Shown here piece by piece: positions 31,220 to 40,909 of a DNA stretch of 46,474 nucleotides (its first letter is position 1; each line of letters begins with the position of its first letter). The stretch is from positions 1 through 46,474 of the forward strand of contig NZ_JAAGXA010000012.1 of NCBI RefSeq assembly GCF_010686755.1, written 5' to 3'. The notes under the pieces were generated by a model that worked only from the letters and a program-made list of their open reading frames with translations, searched no databases and had not been told where the DNA came from. The position numbers and the translations under genes are program-made. The stretch comes from Nocardioides zeae (GTDB taxonomy: Bacteria > Actinomycetota > Actinomycetes > Propionibacteriales > Nocardioidaceae).

Positions 31220-31510
31220 TCAGACCGGGAAGCGGTCAGCACCGCGGAGGTCTGCGGCACGGTACTCCTGGTTGGAGGCCTGCACCGCGTTGCCGGTGCT
31301 CTCCAGCAGCGCGATCATCTCCGCGATCGCGGTGTCCCACTGCGCCTTGGCGGTGAGGTAGGCCTGCTGCGCCTGACCCTCCCACTCGCTGCGCAGCGGC
31401 GAGAGCTCGCTCTCGAGCTGGTCGAGGCGCCCCTCGATGTCGCGGGCGGTGCTCACGAGGTCCTGCGAGGCGGCCTCGAGGCTGCCGTGGTTGACGCGGA
31501 TTCCGCTCAT
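31220..31510 (-). CDS. WXG100 protein, EsxA-like
   Basis: A 96-residue helical hairpin with the turn motif W-E-G (LRSEWEGQAQQAYLTAK) near the middle. Starts MSGIRVNHGSLEAASQDLV. WXG100 proteins are secreted as dimers by type VII systems. It lies 27 bp after the second WXG100 gene, so the two form the expected EsxA/EsxB pair. The strong hairpin follows its stop. Confidence 0.93.
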   Translation of the reverse strand: MSGIRVNHGSLEAASQDLVSTARDIEGRLDQLESELSPLRSEWEGQAQQAYLTAKAQWDTAIAEMIALLESTGNAVQASNQEYRAADLRGADRFPV

Positions 31511-31537
31511 GATTCTCTCCTGCTCCTCGGGCCCGGC

Positions 31538-31846
31538 TCAGCCGAGGCGGTTGAACTGCGACTGGAAGGTGTCGGCCTGCGTCGTGTCCGTCGAGACCGC
31601 GTCGGTCTCGGTGTCGCGCAGGGAGGCCTCGAAGTTGTTGAGGGCGTTGGTGATCGTCTGCTGCTTCTCCTGCCAGGCCGTGTGCAGCTGGTGGAAGGCG
31701 GCGGCACCCTGGCCGCCCCACTGCGCACCGATGCCCTGGATCTTGCTGGAGAGCGTCTGGCTCTTGCGGTCGAGGTCGATCTTCGCCTCGGCGACCAGCT
31801 GGGCCGCGCTGGAGAGACTGCCCTCTCCGATCTGAACGTTCGACAT
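31538..31846 (-). CDS. WXG100 protein, EsxB-like
   Basis: A 102-residue helical hairpin with the W-G-G turn (IGAQWGGQGAAAFHQLH). I chose the ATG at 31846 (SNVQIGEGSLSS) because AAGGAG lies six bases upstream; the ATG at 31852 is too close to it. The C-terminal extension (TTQADTFQSQFNRLG) is the kind of tail that can carry an EccC-binding signal, although no YxxxD is evident. Partner of the gene at 31220-31510. Confidence 0.92.
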   Translation of the reverse strand: MSNVQIGEGSLSSAAQLVAEAKIDLDRKSQTLSSKIQGIGAQWGGQGAAAFHQLHTAWQEKQQTITNALNNFEASLRDTETDAVSTDTTQADTFQSQFNRLG

Positions 31847-31978
31847 GCTCATCTCCTTCTCCCCCGAGCGGTTCCGAGACGCGCGAGGAGCTGACCGTGT
31901 GGTTCGGACTCGCCGGGCGAGGTCGCTGCCCACCCGGACGGTGGCGTGTGGTACCCGGGGCCTCCCCCGGTAAACACC

Positions 31979-33352
31979 TCAGCCCACGATTTCCCAGATT
32001 CTGCGGAAAACTCCGACGGTCACGACGAAGGCCGGGACCGCGAACGCGACGGACAGCGCCTCGGCGATCTCGGCGCGGCGTCCCCACCACACCGAGCGCC
32101 ACCCCCGACCCAGCGCGACGGCCGCGGCGACCACCGCCACGCCGACCACCACGGCGGCCAGTCCGACGCGCCCCGACCACGACTGCTCGGCGACCACGGC
32201 CACCAGCACGCACCCCAGGCACCACAGCCCGGCGAGACGGAGGGCGACCCGGGCGGCGGGGTGGCGGTAGCTGCGCGCGACCAGCAGCTGGGTGCAGCCC
32301 ACCAACGACACGAGCAGCGGCGCGCCCACCTCGTCGAGCGGCAGGCGGGTCGTGGAGAGCACGAGGGGCGCGGCCACGAGCGAGACGGCGAGCACCGCCA
32401 TCGCCGCCGACCCGACGAGCCGGGCGCCGCGCTCGACGACGTCCTCGACCGCCGTGCGCCGGATGATCGTGCGGGTACGTCGGCTCGTCGTGCGGTCCCG
32501 CGCCGACCAGGCCGAGACGGCCAGCCGTTCGAGGTCGACGAGGGTCTGGTCGGGCACGTCGACGGCCACGCCGGGCACGAAGCGCCCCGCCACGAGGCAG
32601 AGCAGGAGGAGCGTCGCCCACACCACGCGCTCGTGGAGGCCGAGCACGGCGGCGAGGCCGGCGACGACGAACACGGCGCTCCCCGCCCACATCCACACGC
32701 GCAGCTGCTCGTCGGACGCCCCCGTCGCCGCGCGCGCCACCGCTGCCGTGACCGCCGCTCCGAGGGCCGCGATGCCGACGACCATGGGGAGCCGCGCGGA
32801 CGCAGGGTCCCAGACGGCGACGAGTGCCGCCGTACCCCCGAAGACGGGAGCGACGAGCACCCGCAGCTCGACGAGCCGCCCCAGCGGGAGGACGCCGACG
32901 AACGCCCCCGCGAGCAGCAGCCCGACCAGCAGCCGCCGGTCGTCCTCGCTGCCGCCGGCCAGCACGCCGAGGCCCGCCAGCAGCGCCGCCCCGGCCGCGA
33001 GGGCGACGAGGCAGCGGGCGACGGGCCCGGGGCCGTCGACCGCGTCCGGTCGTCGGTCGCCCCGCGCGCGGTCGGGTGCGGCGGGGGGTGCGCCGTACGT
33101 CGCCACGACGACGCTGCCCGAGCGGATGCCGGCGTCGGCCAGCGTGGCCCGGGCCGGCAGCTCGGTGCCGCGGTGGTCGCAGAGGCGCGCGGGCGTGCGC
33201 TCGCCGGTCTGCTTGGCGTACTCGCGGAGCACGTCCACGGCGGACGCACCCTCGGGGACGAGGAGGTCCAGCACGCCGGAGCGGCCGTGCACGGAGAGCG
33301 CGAGCGTGCCCGTCGTGCTGCCGGCAGCCGCACCGGCCACGGTCTCGGTCAT
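31979..33352 (-). CDS. Second EccD-like type VII secretion membrane protein
   Basis: A 457-residue protein beginning MTETVAGAAAGSTTG. Residues ~16-90 form a ubiquitin-like domain (GTLALSVHGRSGVLDLLVPE, DAGIRSGSVVVATYG). About eleven membrane helices follow, as in the EccD at 29740-31086, but sequence similarity between the two looks low. It is the first gene of the minus-strand ESX operon. EccD acts as a dimer, so a heterodimer of the two is plausible. No EccE gene is seen in the window. Confidence 0.88.
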   Translation of the reverse strand: MTETVAGAAAGSTTGTLALSVHGRSGVLDLLVPEGASAVDVLREYAKQTGERTPARLCDHRGTELPARATLADAGIRSGSVVVATYGAPPAAPDRARGDRRPDAVDGPGPVARCLVALAAGAALLAGLGVLAGGSEDDRRLLVGLLLAGAFVGVLPLGRLVELRVLVAPVFGGTAALVAVWDPASARLPMVVGIAALGAAVTAAVARAATGASDEQLRVWMWAGSAVFVVAGLAAVLGLHERVVWATLLLLCLVAGRFVPGVAVDVPDQTLVDLERLAVSAWSARDRTTSRRTRTIIRRTAVEDVVERGARLVGSAAMAVLAVSLVAAPLVLSTTRLPLDEVGAPLLVSLVGCTQLLVARSYRHPAARVALRLAGLWCLGCVLVAVVAEQSWSGRVGLAAVVVGVAVVAAAVALGRGWRSVWWGRRAEIAEALSVAFAVPAFVVTVGVFRRIWEIVG

Positions 33353-33585
33353 CCGACCCCTCTCTCGTCAGGGCACGCCGGTGGCGCACGAGGGAGGCTA
33401 GTTCCCCTCCCGTGACCGGACTACCCGTCCTGATCGGGTCGGGTTTCGACGGGCCCCGCCGACCCGCTCTCCACAACGTGCGCGACAGGGGTTTCGCGAG
33501 GGGGTCCGACGGGGCACCAAGGCGCCGGTGCGGCCTGCCCTGGCGCGTACCGTGAGGGCCCGACCGGGCCGACGAGGGGAGCCGT

Positions 33586-36500
33586 GTGAGCACCACGCTG
33601 CGCAGCAGCCACCGCATCGACGCACCCGAGGTGCCGACCGGGCAGATCGTGCTGCAGCCGCCGCCCCAGATCCAGGAGCACGAGGGCGCCAGCGGCGTGC
33701 TCATGAACGCGATCCCGATGCTGGGCAGCATCGGCTCGATCGTCGTCATCGCCTCGCTCTCCAGCCAGGGCGGCACGACCGGCGGACGCTCCATGCTGGC
33801 CGCGGGCATGTTCCTGTTCGCGACCCTCGGCTTCGTCGCCGTGCAGATCGACCGGCAGCGCAAGCAGCGCAACCAGCAGGTGACGGGGTCGCGCACGGAG
33901 TACCTGCGCTACCTCGCCGGCATCCGCCAGGCCGCGCGTGACTCGGCCGACCGCCAGCGCGAGGCGCTCACCTGGCACCACCCCTCCCCCGATGCCCTGC
34001 CCGCCGTGGCCGAGGACCGCACCCGGCTGTGGGAGCGCGCGTCCGGCGACCCCCACTTCCTGCAGGTGCGCTGGGGCGTCTGCCCGCAGCCGCTCTCCGT
34101 GGAGCTGGTGCCCCCGGAGAGCGCCCCCATCGACCAGGTCGACCCCGCGGCCGCCTCGGCCCTCCACCGCCTCCTCGTCGTGCACCGCGTGCAGCCCGGC
34201 CTGCCGGCGTCGGTCGACCTGCGGGCCTTCGACCGCGTCGAGGTCTGCGGCCCCGAGGAGCAGGCGCGCTCGCTCGCACGGGCGATGCTCACCAGCGCGG
34301 TCGCCTTCCACGGCCCCGAGCAGGTCGTCGTCGCGGTGCTCAGCTCGGAGGCCAACCTCGAGCACTGGGACTGGCTGAAGTGGCTGCCGCACGCGCAGAG
34401 CGCGCAGCAGTCCGACGCCGTCGGCCCCATGCGGATGGTGAGCACCTCCATCGACGACCTCGGTGCGCTCCTGCCGCCCGACCTCGCCGAGCGTCCCCGC
34501 TTCGGCGCGGACGAGCGCGCGGCCACGCCCCACGTGGTGCTCGTCGTCGACGGCGGCATCCTGCCGCCCGGCAACCACGTCATCCCGCCGGACGGCCTCC
34601 ACGGCGTCACGGTGATCGACCTGCCCGCGCGGTGGGAGGAGCTCGAGGACCCGACCCGCCTGCGCCTCGAGGTCGTCGGCGAGGAGTCCGACGGCCGCCC
34701 GCGCATCGACGCCATCCGCGTGCGCACCGAGATCGTGCACGGCACCGGCGACCAGTGCTCCATCGCGAGCGCCGAGGCCCTGGCCCGACGGCTCACCCCG
34801 CTGCACACGGTCGCGAGCGGCGACACCGGCGAGGGCAGCAACCCCGCGGAGATGTCCGGCCCCACCGACTTCATGGACATGCTCGGCCTCGGCGACGTGC
34901 ACGGCTACGACCCCGCGGGCGCGTGGCGTCCCCGCCCGGCCCGCGACCGCCTGCGCGTGCCGATCGGCACCGGTGACGGCGGGCTCGTCCACCTCGACAT
35001 CAAGGAGTCCGCCCAGCAGGGCATGGGCCCCCACGGCCTCGTCATCGGCGCGACCGGCTCCGGCAAGTCGGAGTTCCTGCGCACCCTGGTGCTCGGCCTC
35101 GCCATGACGCACTCCTCCGAGCAGCTCAACATGGTGCTCGTCGACTTCAAGGGCGGCGCCACCTTCGCCGGCATGTCGGAGATGCCGCACGTCTCGGCCG
35201 TCATCACCAACCTCAGCCAGGAGCTCACCCTCGTCGACCGCATGCAGGACGCGCTGTCCGGCGAGATGGTGCGGCGCCAGGAGCTCCTGCGCGAGGCGGG
35301 CAACTACGCCTCGATCCGCGACTACGAGCGGGCACGCGCCGGCGGCGAGGACCTCGCGCCCCTGCCGTCCCTGTTCATCGTGGTCGACGAGTTCTCCGAG
35401 ATGCTCACGGCCAAGCCCGAGTTCATCGACCTGTTCGTCGCCATCGGTCGCCTCGGCCGGTCGCTCGGGCTCCACCTGCTGCTCGCCTCCCAGCGCCTGG
35501 AGGAGGGCCGTCTCCGCGGCCTCGAGTCCCACCTGTCCTACCGGGTCGGCCTCCGCACCTTCTCGGCCGGCGAGTCCCGCGCCGTCCTCGGCGTGCCGGA
35601 CGCCTACGAGCTGCCCGCGGTGCCGGGCCTCGGCTACCTCAAGCCCGACCAGTCCACGCTGCTGCGCTTCAAGGCGGCGTACGTCTCCGGTCCCCCGCCC
35701 GCGAGCTCGCGCGCCACGGTGCGCCGCGACGAGGGCGGCAACGTGCGCGGCATCCTCCCGTTCACGATCTCCGAGGTGCAGACCCTCGAGCCGCTCGAGG
35801 ACGAGGTGGCGCCGGTGCAGGAGGTGCGCCCGGCCGCGCAGGGCGAGCAGCCCTCGCTCCTCGACATCGCCGTCGACCGCATGCACGGCAAGGGTCCCTC
35901 CGCCCACTCGGTGTGGCTCCCGCCGCTCGACGTGCCCGACACCCTCGACCAGCTCATGCCGGACCTGACGACCACGCCCGACGCGGGACTCGTCTCCCCC
36001 CACTGGCGCAGCATGGGCGGCCTCGTGGTCCCCCTCGGCACGGTCGACCGGCCGCGGGAGCAGCGGCGCGACACCCTCACCATCGACATGGCCGGCGCCG
36101 GCGGTCACGTCGCGGTGGTCGGCGGTCCCCGCAGCGGCAAGAGCACGCTGCTGCGCACCATCGTCACCAGCACGGCGCTCACCACGACCCCGCTCGAGTC
36201 CCAGTTCTTCGTGCTCGACTTCGGCGGCGGCACCTTCGCGCCGCTGGCCCGGCTCCCGCACGTCGCGGGCGTGGGCACGCGGGCCGAGCCCGACGTCGTA
36301 CGCCGGATCATCGCCGAGGTGCAGGGCATCGTCGACCGTCGCGAGGCCTACTTCCGCAACCAGGGCATCGACTCCATCGAGACCTACCGGACGCGCCGTC
36401 GGCAGGGGCGCGCCGACGACGGGTACGGCGACGTGTTCCTCGTCGTCGACGGCTGGAGCACCCTCCGCTCCGACTTCGACGACATCGAGATGTCGCTGCA

Positions 36501-37620
36501 GCAGCTCGCGGGACGGGGCCTCACCTTCGGTCTCCACATCGTCGTGGGCGCCTCGCGCTGGCCCGACTTCCGCGCCGCGATGCGCGACGTCTTCGGCACG
36601 CGGCTCGAGCTGCGGCTCGGCGACCCCATCGACTCCGAGATCGACCGCAAGATCGCCGCACTGGTGCCGACCGGCCGGCCCGGCCGGGGCCTCGTGCCCG
36701 GCAAGCTGCACTTCCTCGGCGCCCTCCCCCGCGTCGACACCACGCCCGACCCGGCCACCATCGGGGACGGGGTCGACGACCTCGTGCGCCGCGTCACCGA
36801 GGCGTGGACCGGGCCGACCGGACCGAAGCTGCGGCTGCTCCCCGAGCAGATCGAGGCGGACCGGGTGCTCGCCCAGGCCGCCGAGACCCCGCTCGACGGC
36901 GGCCGGACCCTGGCCGACAGCGGCCGCATCCTCCTCGGCGTCAACGAGAAGGAGCTGGCCCCGATCGGGCTCGACGTCGATGCCGAGCCCCACCTGCTCG
37001 TCTTCGGCGACGGCCGCTCCGGGAAGAGCGCGCTGCTGCGGTCCTACGTGCGGGAGGTCATGCGCACCCGCACGCCGAAGCAGGCACAGGTCGTGGTCGT
37101 CGACTACCGACGGTCGCTGCTCGGCGAGGTGCCGGACGAGTACCAGCTCAACTACCTGACGAGCGCCGCCCAGGCGACGCCGCTGCTGCGGGACCTGGCG
37201 AAGTACCTCGAGAACCGCATCCCCGGCCCCGACGTCACCCCCGACCAGCTGCGCAACCGCTCGTGGTGGCAGGGGTCGGAGGTGTTCGTGGTGATCGACG
37301 ACTACGACCTCGTCTCGACCGGTCAGAACTCGCCCGTCCAGCCGCTGCAGCCGCTGCTCGCCCAGGCCCGCGACGTCGGTCTGCACGTCGTGCTCGCCCG
37401 CCGCTCGGGTGGTGCGTCGCGGGCGCTGTACGAGCCGGTGATCCAGTCCCTGCGCGACCTGGCGATGCCCGGCATCGTGCTGTCGGGCTCGCCCGACGAG
37501 GGTGCGCTGATCGGCAACGTGCGTCCCCAGAAGGCTCCGCCCGGACGCGGCCGGCTGGTGACGCGGGACCGTGGCACGGAGGTCGTGCAGCTGTCCTGGT
37601 CGCCGCCGACGGACCTCTGA
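33586..37620 (+). CDS. eccC: Type VII secretion ATPase EccC (fused EccCa-EccCb)
   Basis: A 1344-residue FtsK/SpoIIIE-type motor from GTG 33586, divergent from the rest of the locus. Two membrane helices lie at residues ~35-90 (MLGSIGSIVVIASLSS, MLAAGMFLFATLGFVAVQ). Three ATPase domains carry Walker A motifs: GATGSGKSEF (~488), GGPRSGKSTLL (~847) and GDGRSGKSALL (~1142). The first has a full Walker B, FIVVDEFSEM; the second has VVDGWS, degenerate at the catalytic Glu, as is common. It recognises substrates through WXG100 partners and drives export. Full length, no sign of damage. Confidence 0.97.
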   Translation: MSTTLRSSHRIDAPEVPTGQIVLQPPPQIQEHEGASGVLMNAIPMLGSIGSIVVIASLSSQGGTTGGRSMLAAGMFLFATLGFVAVQIDRQRKQRNQQVTGSRTEYLRYLAGIRQAARDSADRQREALTWHHPSPDALPAVAEDRTRLWERASGDPHFLQVRWGVCPQPLSVELVPPESAPIDQVDPAAASALHRLLVVHRVQPGLPASVDLRAFDRVEVCGPEEQARSLARAMLTSAVAFHGPEQVVVAVLSSEANLEHWDWLKWLPHAQSAQQSDAVGPMRMVSTSIDDLGALLPPDLAERPRFGADERAATPHVVLVVDGGILPPGNHVIPPDGLHGVTVIDLPARWEELEDPTRLRLEVVGEESDGRPRIDAIRVRTEIVHGTGDQCSIASAEALARRLTPLHTVASGDTGEGSNPAEMSGPTDFMDMLGLGDVHGYDPAGAWRPRPARDRLRVPIGTGDGGLVHLDIKESAQQGMGPHGLVIGATGSGKSEFLRTLVLGLAMTHSSEQLNMVLVDFKGGATFAGMSEMPHVSAVITNLSQELTLVDRMQDALSGEMVRRQELLREAGNYASIRDYERARAGGEDLAPLPSLFIVVDEFSEMLTAKPEFIDLFVAIGRLGRSLGLHLLLASQRLEEGRLRGLESHLSYRVGLRTFSAGESRAVLGVPDAYELPAVPGLGYLKPDQSTLLRFKAAYVSGPPPASSRATVRRDEGGNVRGILPFTISEVQTLEPLEDEVAPVQEVRPAAQGEQPSLLDIAVDRMHGKGPSAHSVWLPPLDVPDTLDQLMPDLTTTPDAGLVSPHWRSMGGLVVPLGTVDRPREQRRDTLTIDMAGAGGHVAVVGGPRSGKSTLLRTIVTSTALTTTPLESQFFVLDFGGGTFAPLARLPHVAGVGTRAEPDVVRRIIAEVQGIVDRREAYFRNQGIDSIETYRTRRRQGRADDGYGDVFLVVDGWSTLRSDFDDIEMSLQQLAGRGLTFGLHIVVGASRWPDFRAAMRDVFGTRLELRLGDPIDSEIDRKIAALVPTGRPGRGLVPGKLHFLGALPRVDTTPDPATIGDGVDDLVRRVTEAWTGPTGPKLRLLPEQIEADRVLAQAAETPLDGGRTLADSGRILLGVNEKELAPIGLDVDAEPHLLVFGDGRSGKSALLRSYVREVMRTRTPKQAQVVVVDYRRSLLGEVPDEYQLNYLTSAAQATPLLRDLAKYLENRIPGPDVTPDQLRNRSWWQGSEVFVVIDDYDLVSTGQNSPVQPLQPLLAQARDVGLHVVLARRSGGASRALYEPVIQSLRDLAMPGIVLSGSPDEGALIGNVRPQKAPPGRGRLVTRDRGTEVVQLSWSPPTDL

Positions 37621-37635
37621 CCTGCGGTGGAGCCG

Positions 37636-37667
37636 CGCCGACGGGAGCACGTGCGCGCCCGTCGGCG
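37636..37667 (+). terminator. Hairpin after eccC
   Basis: CGCCGACGGG (37636-37645) and CCCGTCGGCG (37658-37667) form a perfect 10-bp stem with a 12-nt loop, 16 nt past the eccC stop. Confidence 0.65.
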
Positions 37668-37691
37668 TCCCTCCGTCCGTATGATCGCCGG

Positions 37692-37988
37692 GTGATCTTC
37701 AAGCGGGTGGGCAGCGGGCGCCCCTACCCGGCCCACGGCCTCGACGCCAAGGGCTGGGCGGCGGTGCCACCTCGGCAGGTGCGGCTCGACCAGCTGGTGA
37801 CCACGAAGGACACCCTCCAGCTGGCGGCGCTGCTCGACGAGGACTCGACGTTCTTCGGCGACCTCTTCGCCCACGTCGTCGTCTGGCGCGGCGAGCTGTT
37901 CCTCGAGGACGGCCTCCACCGCGCGCTGCGGGCCGCCCTGCAGCAGCGCAACGTGCTCCACGCGCGGGTCGTGGTGATCGACTCGTGA
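37692..37988 (+). CDS. Small conserved-looking actinobacterial protein
   Basis: A 98-residue protein from GTG 37692 (VIFKRVGSGRPYPAHGL). It includes WAAVPPRQVRLDQLVTTKDT and VVVWRGELFLEDGLHRALRA. I recall close relatives being common in Actinobacteria and sometimes labelled as antitoxin-like, but no toxin gene is adjacent. The role is unknown. It overlaps the next gene by 4 bp (GTGA), so they are cotranscribed. Confidence 0.75.
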   Translation: MIFKRVGSGRPYPAHGLDAKGWAAVPPRQVRLDQLVTTKDTLQLAALLDEDSTFFGDLFAHVVVWRGELFLEDGLHRALRAALQQRNVLHARVVVIDS

Positions 37989-38521
37989 GCGACGCCATCG
38001 ACAGCCGGGTCCGCACCGCGATCACGATGACCGTGCTCGTGGTCCTCCTCCTGGCCGCGGCCATCTGGGGGTGGACCCGCCTGACCGCGCCCGTCCCGGC
38101 CCCCGAGCTGGGCACGGCGAGCAGCGGCGTCTGCACGCCGCGCGACTACGAGGCCGGCGCGACGCTGACGGCCGCCGACGTCGTCGTCAACGTCTACAAC
38201 GCGAGCGGCCGCTCCGGCCTCGCCCAGCAGACGATGACGGCCCTGACGGGCCGCGGCTTCACCGCCGGGAACACCGGCAACGCCCCCGAGGGCGCCGAGG
38301 TCGCGCGGGTGGAGATCCGCACCAACAACATCTCGTCGACGGCCGTCGGCATCCTGCGGGCCAACCTCGGCGACCCGGTGGTCGTCACGCTCGACGAGGA
38401 CGTCGACGCCGTGACGCTCTACGTCGGGCCCGGCTGGGACGACCTCAAGGGCGAGGAGGGCTCGCGCACCGTGCCGGTCGCCGAGACCATCTGCGGGCCC
38501 AACGACGTGCCGCTGCCCTGA
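37985..38521 (+). CDS. Membrane-anchored LytR C-terminal domain protein
   Basis: A 178-residue protein from GTG 37985. One membrane helix (AITMTVLVVLLLAAAIWGW) follows a short cytosolic start. The outside domain reads VVVNVYNASGRSGLAQQTMT and ALTGRGFTAGNTGNA, the LytR_C pattern (VxVLNGSGxxGLA). Cell-envelope proteins carry this domain; the precise function is not known. Two Cys (GVCTPRDY, TICGPND) may pair. Confidence 0.88.
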   Translation: MSDAIDSRVRTAITMTVLVVLLLAAAIWGWTRLTAPVPAPELGTASSGVCTPRDYEAGATLTAADVVVNVYNASGRSGLAQQTMTALTGRGFTAGNTGNAPEGAEVARVEIRTNNISSTAVGILRANLGDPVVVTLDEDVDAVTLYVGPGWDDLKGEEGSRTVPVAETICGPNDVPLP

Positions 38522-38523
38522 TC

Positions 38524-38548
38524 TGGGCTGGGCTGGGCTGGTCTGGGC
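38524..38548. repeat. Short GGGCT tandem repeat
   Basis: TGGGC-type pentamers repeat four to five times just past the LytR_C stop, in the 130-bp space before the antiporter's stop. Simple repeat; no function seen. Confidence 0.6.
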
Positions 38549-38653
38549 GCACAGTTCCGGGCCTCCCCGGCGCGCCCGCCCCCTCGCCGTACCCGCGACG
38601 TCATGCACCCCGGCGTCCCGGGCCGGCGGTTCGCACGACGCCCGCGAGGTGGT

Positions 38654-40150
38654 TCAGGCCTTGCGCCCCCACCGCGCCAGGCGGCCGTGGCGGGACACGA
38701 GGCGCAGGCGCTCCTCCGTGCTCTCGCGGAGCCCCCGCGGGGTGACGATGATGAGGTCGTCGCCGCGGCGGAGCGCCGTCGTGGGCTCCGGCACGAGCAC
38801 CGAGTCGCCCCGCACGACCAGCGAGATCGAGGCGCCGACGGGCAGCCGCAGCTCGCCGACCTCCACGCCGTGGAGGTGGGACTCCTCCGCGATGCGCACC
38901 TGGAGCAGGTCGGCCGCGACCCGCTCGAGCGGGGCGGCCTCCACCTCGAGGTCCCGCAGCTCCTGGCCGTCGACCAGGCCGAGCCAGCGCGCCACCCACG
39001 GCAGCGTGGGGCCGGTGAGCAGCGTGTAGGCGACCACCAGCACGAACACGATGTCGAAGAGCTGGGTCGCCCCCGGCACCCCCGCGGCGAGGGGGATGGT
39101 GGCGAAGACGATGGGTACGGCGCCGCGCAGGCCCGCCCACGACAGGAACGCCTGGTCGCGCCAGGGGGCACGTTGCACCAGCGAGCTGACCGCCACCGAC
39201 AGCGGACGCGCGACGGCGGTGAGGATGAACCCGGCGACGAGCGCGATCCCGATCGTGTGCCAGGTCAGCCGCTCGGGCGTCAGCAGCAGGCCCAGCATGA
39301 TGAAGAGGCCGATCTGCGCCAGCCAGGCGACCCCCTCGACGAACGACCGGGTCGCCGCCCGGTGGGGCAGGTCGGCGTTGCCGAGCACGAGGGCCGCGAC
39401 GTACACGGCGGCGAAGCCGGACGCGTGCGCGAGCGCGCCGAGACCGTAGGCGAGGACGGTCAGGCAGACCACCGCGAGGGGGTAGAGGCCGGAGGACGGG
39501 AGCGCGGCCCGCCGCATCGTCCAGGCGCCGGCCCACCCCACGGCCAGCCCGACGGCCAGCCCCACGACGAGCTCGTAGAGGATCTCCAGCCCCATCGCCA
39601 GCACCCCGTGCTCGAGGGCTCCGCCGGCGCTCACGAGCACCACGAGCACCACGGTCGGGGCGTCGTTGAGGCCCGACTCGGCCTCGAGGACGCCGGTGAT
39701 GCGCCGGGGCAGCGGCACGACGCGCAGCACCGAGAAGACGGCGGCGGCGTCGGTCGCCGACGTGGCAGCGCCGAGGAGCACCGCGATCTGCCACGGCAGC
39801 CCGAGGAGGTAGTGCACCCCGACCGCGACGACGGTCACCGAGACGGCCATCCCGATCGTGGCCAGGGCGAGACCCAGGGGCATGCTGGGCCGGATCTCGC
39901 GCCAGTCGGTGGTGAGTCCGCCCTCCGCGAGGATGACGACGAGCGCGCCGAAGCCGATGGCGTGGGCGAGGGAGGCGTCGGAGAACTCGATGCCCAGGCC
40001 CGACGAGCCGAGGACGACCCCCATCAGCAGGTAGAGGATGAGGCTGGGCAGCCCGGCGCGCGAGGAGACGCGCACGGCCAGGATGGCGAGGAGCGTGACG
40101 GCCGACCCGACGAGGAGGAAGACGTCGAGGTCGTGCGCGTCGAACGTCAC
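38654..40150 (-). CDS. Potassium/sodium-proton antiporter of the CPA1 (NhaP2) type
   Basis: A 498-residue transporter with about 12 membrane helices. Family signatures are GALVVILAEGGLTTDWREI, ATSATDAAAVFSVLR (the TD...A ion-site helix) and ESGLNDAPTVVLVV (the ND motif). Near the end come a second helix set (WAGLRGAVPIVFATIPL) and a ~100-residue TrkA-C regulatory domain (LPVGASISLVVRGDSVLVPE, RGDDLIIVTPRG). The order fits KhaP2/NhaP2 with a cytosolic RCK_C-like tail, which in relatives senses nucleotides. Exact ion preference cannot be read. Confidence 0.9.
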   Translation of the reverse strand: MTFDAHDLDVFLLVGSAVTLLAILAVRVSSRAGLPSLILYLLMGVVLGSSGLGIEFSDASLAHAIGFGALVVILAEGGLTTDWREIRPSMPLGLALATIGMAVSVTVVAVGVHYLLGLPWQIAVLLGAATSATDAAAVFSVLRVVPLPRRITGVLEAESGLNDAPTVVLVVLVSAGGALEHGVLAMGLEILYELVVGLAVGLAVGWAGAWTMRRAALPSSGLYPLAVVCLTVLAYGLGALAHASGFAAVYVAALVLGNADLPHRAATRSFVEGVAWLAQIGLFIMLGLLLTPERLTWHTIGIALVAGFILTAVARPLSVAVSSLVQRAPWRDQAFLSWAGLRGAVPIVFATIPLAAGVPGATQLFDIVFVLVVAYTLLTGPTLPWVARWLGLVDGQELRDLEVEAAPLERVAADLLQVRIAEESHLHGVEVGELRLPVGASISLVVRGDSVLVPEPTTALRRGDDLIIVTPRGLRESTEERLRLVSRHGRLARWGRKA

Positions 40151-40387
40151 GGGCTCACCTCGGGGATCGGCATCGGGCTGATTCTACGAAAGCGACGACG
40201 GAGCGCGCGGGCGAACGCCGGTGACGTGCCTGGGGACCGGGAGGGGGCCGGGCCCGTCGTCCGTCCCCAACCCGCCGGAGGCGCTCCGTGTTCCCCAGGT
40301 ACGCCGCGGGCCCACCCACGCGCGTCCGACCTGCGGTTCGCTTCTCGTGGGTCGCGGACCGCGGCCGCGAAGGAGAGGGGGACCACC

Positions 40388-40909
40388 GTGCTGCTGCCGG
40401 ACACGGCCGCGCTCCGGGCGCTGGCCACGACCTACCACGACCGCTCGGCCGATCTCCGCGACGAGGCGGCCGCCCTCGTCGCGAGGGCCACGTCGGCGCC
40501 CTGGCAGGGCGTCGCCGCGGAGGCCATGCGAGCCGCGGCCCGCGCCGCGGCCGACCGCCTGCGGGCGACGGCCGACGAGCACGCCGACGCCGGAGCGGCG
40601 CTGGCGCAGCACGCGGCGCAGGTGGAGGCCACGCTCGAGCTCATCGCGGGCCTGCGGCAGCGGTTCCTCGAGCTCGCGGCCTCCGTCGGCGCGACGCTCG
40701 TCGACGTGGCGGGCGACGTGCTCGACGCCGCCGGTGCGCTCGGGGACGCCGTGGGCGCCGTGGGCAATGCCGTCGGCGGGCTCGGGGACCTGGTCGGCAT
40801 CGGCGGCGACGACGCAGCGGCCGAGCTCCGCGACCGGCTCTCGCGCATCCGGGTCCCGGCGCCGGGCGACCCCGCCTGGCTCGACCTCGACGTCCCGGGC
40901 CTCCGGTGA
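40388..40909 (+). CDS. WXG-like helical protein, module 1
   Basis: A 173-residue protein from GTG 40388 with GGAGAGGGGG six bases upstream. The first ~100 residues are two long helices around a W-Q-G turn (SAPWQGVAAEAMRAAARA), as in WXG100 proteins. A Gly/Val/Ala-rich hinge follows (GDAVGAVGNAVGGLGDL), then a tail ending VPAPGDPAWLDLDVPGLR. The tail resembles the end of the protein at 43538-43981. It overlaps the hydrolase gene by 4 bp (GTGA). Probable type VII substrate or partner of the hydrolase. Confidence 0.75.
   Translation: MLLPDTAALRALATTYHDRSADLRDEAAALVARATSAPWQGVAAEAMRAAARAAADRLRATADEHADAGAALAQHAAQVEATLELIAGLRQRFLELAASVGATLVDVAGDVLDAAGALGDAVGAVGNAVGGLGDLVGIGGDDAAAELRDRLSRIRVPAPGDPAWLDLDVPGLR

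Noticed and set aside
28149..31356. Several long plus-strand frames across eccB, eccD and mycP
   Set aside because: They are shadows of the minus-strand ESX genes, with His/Arg/Asp-rich low-information sequence and no ribosome-binding sites.
33421..37650. A 1409-codon open frame on the minus strand opposite eccC
   Set aside because: It is an antisense shadow of a very GC-rich gene. Composition is Arg/Gly/Asp/Val-rich with no domains, and the plus-strand frame is a full EccC.
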